DNA from: a virus
Virus record (IMG/VR): IMGVR_UViG_3300027759_005402
Span: 1 to 39,169 of that record
Reading direction: 5' to 3' (one strand)
DNA length: 39,169 nt
Shown: positions 37,756 to 39,169 of the stretch, piece after piece
How positions within the stretch are numbered: position 1 is the first letter of the stretch
Layout of the letters: the number at the start of each line of letters is the position of its first letter
Notes under the pieces: model-generated
Databases searched by the model: none
What the model saw: only the letters and a program-made list of their open reading frames with translations
What the model was told of the DNA's origin: nothing
Translations under genes and position numbers: made by a program

Positions 37756-38028
37756 CTCCCTTCGACGGGCTAGCTAGTGGGATCGATCGACATCGAAGTC
37801 CGGTAGGATCGATTATCGATATATACTCGAATCGAAATAAAAAAGTTGTTAATGTCTAACAAATTAGCCAATCATTAGAGAATGTCTACCGTTCTCCATT
37901 GGTCTTTAGATTTTTACTACTTCAAACCCGCTTCTATTAAATCTTCTCTATACATTAACATTGTTTTTAGACGTAGCCTACAGGCTATCTACCATTTTAT
38001 ATGGTTCTATTAGCATTTGTCTAATGAT
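37756..38028. other. Intergenic region with TCGA cluster
   Basis: A 273-base gap with no credible gene; only very short frames (up to 14 codons) are present on the minus strand. From 37762 to 37835 it holds eight TCGA tetramers, including GATCGATCGA and ATCGAT palindromes, and a GCTAGCTAG. Between 37864 and 37914 an imperfect stem (CCAAT..ATTGG enclosing GAGAA..TTCTC) can form. The role is unknown. Confidence 0.55.
37839..37861 (-). terminator. Possible weak terminator of the right-hand operon
   Basis: On the minus strand TGTTA-GACAT-TAACA is followed by AC and a run of six T. The stem is short and AT-rich, so this is tentative. Confidence 0.4.
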
Positions 38029-38130
38029 CTACTTGTTTCGTTTCCTTTTCTCTATTATATCATCTATTAGGTATAGTGACATAAAGGATACCGTTATAAT
38101 GCCTATGGTAAGTACTTTGTCTACTATCAT
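38029..38130 (-). CDS. Membrane microprotein, 33 aa
   Basis: A 33-residue protein: MIVDKVLTIGIITVSFMSLY, then LIDDIIEKRKRNK. A single hydrophobic segment (about residues 6-22) is followed by an acidic then basic tail, giving a one-pass membrane protein with cytoplasmic C-terminus as the likely topology. It starts 9 bases after the stop of the 43-residue gene and carries the operon's conserved AAATAAGATATATG start, which is the main reason to accept such a short gene. Confidence 0.6.
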   Translation of the reverse strand: MIVDKVLTIGIITVSFMSLYLIDDIIEKRKRNK

Positions 38131-38139
38131 ATATCTTAT

Positions 38140-38271
38140 TTACCTTAATTCATCTATTTTAAAGCTCCATACTACTTTTGCGTTGTTGTCTGTAGTATGA
38201 ATATGTACCTTGCTTACTTTAACCATCTTATTGATTAGCCTTATAGCAGTAAGTAGTGTTAGATTATTCAT
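38140..38271 (-). CDS. Small protein, 43 aa
   Basis: A 43-residue basic protein of unknown function: MNNLTLLTAIRLINKMVKVS, then KVHIHTTDNNAKVVWSFKID and a short ELR end. It is predicted to form one helix and two strands. It begins 6 bases after the stop of the 172-residue gene and has the AAATAAAGATATATG variant of the operon's start element. A plus-strand frame over the same DNA lacks any such signal. Confidence 0.6.
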   Translation of the reverse strand: MNNLTLLTAIRLINKMVKVSKVHIHTTDNNAKVVWSFKIDELR

Positions 38272-38277
38272 ATATCT

Positions 38278-38796
38278 TTATTTACCAGATTTACTTCTTA
38301 TCCATTTATACATAAAGTTTATATCTCCTCTCTCTATCTTCATCTCTTTATCTATGTCTTCTTCTTTATATCCTTCTATGGGTCTTAGTACTGGATCTAT
38401 GGCTAGATCTTGACTGTTTGACTCTTGATCTCTAAGCTCTGGTAGTCTTTCTTTTGTCTGCGGTATTTTGTACTCGTTTAATAGCTCATTGACCCTATTA
38501 TCTTCTCTAGGTTCTAAATCCTCATCACCTAATTCCTCTAGATCTTTTGTCAATAAATCTGCTATAAATGTTCCTGCATCAATACCTTTTTGGTTATAAG
38601 TTCGGATATGGTATTCCTCTGCTCCAATATATGGGCCTTCTAATCCATCAGTATAAGCATTACATATCTGCTTTTTTTCTTTTTCAAGTGCTTCTTTAAT
38701 TATTTCATCATTATCGTGGTAGAAAGTTAAAGCATAAAACGAATCACCACTTTTAATAGCTAATTTTTCAATCAACTCTTGCATTGCTGTTTTCAT
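38278..38796 (-). CDS. Phage protein with EKEKKQICNAY motif, 172 aa
   Basis: A 172-residue acidic protein. The N-terminus MKTAMQELIEKLAIKSGDSF, the segment ALEKEKKQICNAYTDGLEGP and the following AEEYHIRTYNQ form a pattern (K-x-A-M-x-E-L-I ... E-K-x-x-I-x-x-A-Y-x-x-G ... A-E-x-Y-x-x-x-x-Y) that I recognise in short uncharacterised proteins of Bacteroidota phages and hosts, though here the protein is extended by an acidic, probably disordered C-terminal half. Function unknown. It begins 5 bases after the 97-residue gene. Confidence 0.75.
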   Translation of the reverse strand: MKTAMQELIEKLAIKSGDSFYALTFYHDNDEIIKEALEKEKKQICNAYTDGLEGPYIGAEEYHIRTYNQKGIDAGTFIADLLTKDLEELGDEDLEPREDNRVNELLNEYKIPQTKERLPELRDQESNSQDLAIDPVLRPIEGYKEEDIDKEMKIERGDINFMYKWIRSKSGK

Positions 38797-38801
38797 ATAT
38801 C

Positions 38802-39095
38802 TTATTTTAAAACTGATGTTATTATCTCAACTAGCCTATTCAATCTCCACTCACTCTTCTTTTCTTTGATCGTCATTGGCTCTTTATCTTCATTCCTACG
38901 TACGGTTACATTACCATACGAATTTAACATAGCACGCATATAGATTTCATGTAAAGATGCTGGAATGTCTTTGAACTCTCCTTGGATTGTTATAGGTAGT
39001 ACTGTATTCGTTCCTGCTATTTTAATAGAACCTTGGATAGTAGCTTTAGTACTACTCTTCATTGTTAAATGTCCACTATCTAATGATATACTCAT
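38802..39095 (-). CDS. Small protein, 97 aa
   Basis: A 97-residue protein of unknown function. The first half is Ser/Thr/Ile-rich beta-like sequence (SSTKATIQGSIKIAGTNTVL, then PITIQGEFKDIPASLHEIYM), the second half a basic helix (IKEKKSEWRLNRLVEIITSV). It begins 9 bases after the end of the partial gene at the window edge, with the start element AAATAAGTTATATG. Confidence 0.7.
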   Translation of the reverse strand: MSISLDSGHLTMKSSTKATIQGSIKIAGTNTVLPITIQGEFKDIPASLHEIYMRAMLNSYGNVTVRRNEDKEPMTIKEKKSEWRLNRLVEIITSVLK

Positions 39096-39104
39096 ATAAC
39101 TTAT

Positions 39105-39169
39105 TTAAATATATAATCCATTTTCCTCATCTTCTTTCATTATGTCTATTATGTGCTTCTTTTGCTCTT
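39105..39169 (-). CDS. Partial CDS, C-terminal 20 codons
   Basis: A frame open from the right edge ends here; the visible residues are EQKKHIIDIMKEDEENGLYI followed by TAA. The helix and the K/E-rich composition fit a small phage protein, and the 9-base spacing to the next start supports it as the preceding member of the same operon. Too little is visible for a family call. Confidence 0.5.
   Translation of the reverse strand, partial: EQKKHIIDIMKEDEENGLYI

Noticed and set aside
37864-37945. Minus-strand frames of 11-14 codons in the intergenic gap
   Set aside because: No start element or promoter of either class.
37961-38413. Plus-strand hydrophobic reading frames at 37961-38200 and 38210-38413
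   Set aside because: The first needs a TTG start and neither has a promoter or leader, while the minus strand has consecutive genes with a shared start element over the same DNA.

Overview
The window looks like part of the genome of a tailed phage with a contractile tail (T4-like baseplate genes) that infects a member of the Bacteroidota. The phage assignment rests on a block of baseplate and tail genes (gp6-like wedge, gp25-like wedge, gp5-like hub pieces, large tail proteins) and a gp55-like late sigma factor. The host assignment rests on promoters of the form TTG-N20-TAnnTTTA, which match the known Bacteroidota -33/-7 pattern, on A-rich leaders without clear Shine-Dalgarno sites, and on AT-rich DNA. 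Almost every gene is on the minus strand, so the order of transcription runs from high to low coordinates.

Layout from left to right. (1) 1-1.0 kb: two glycosyltransferases. (2) 1.05-8.9 kb: three very large proteins built of small Cys-containing beads joined by Thr-Pro repeat linkers, probably virion fibres or adhesins. (3) 8.9-23.5 kb: tail and baseplate operon with tightly packed, often overlapping TAATG junctions. (4) 23.5-26 kb: late sigma factor, a small membrane protein, an HD phosphohydrolase, a 58-residue protein and a glutaredoxin. (5) 26-29.4 kb: virion-like acidic proteins, a GIY-YIG endonuclease and small unknowns. (6) 29.37-36.6 kb: a cassette of about 20 small, mostly unknown genes, most with their own near-identical promoter; it includes a cysteine-peptidase-like protein, a DUF932 protein, a WYL_2/SH3-like protein and a small HTH protein. 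(7) 36.69-37.28 kb: the only plus-strand transcription, divergent from the cassette. (8) 37.3-39.17 kb: minus-strand genes again, including two microproteins.

Regulation is unusually readable. Twenty-three promoters share an exactly fixed TTG-N20-TA geometry. In seven of them the 20-base spacer is a perfect inverted repeat that can also act as the terminator hairpin of the gene before it, with the T-rich -7 box as its U-tract. A second motif, TATTTATA or TATTTATT, lies just upstream of tail and virion gene starts and is a candidate late promoter for the gp55-like sigma factor encoded in the same window.

The most striking observation is compositional. From 35766 to 36689 (924 bases) the plus strand contains no G at all, so the coding (minus) strand of two adjacent early genes, their promoters, leaders and intergenic DNA contains no cytosine. 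Both proteins accordingly lack Ala, Pro, His, Gln and Thr. Ordinary base bias does not explain this easily; it may reflect a C-free early transcript, an R-loop-prone replication origin, or strand-specific C-to-T change.
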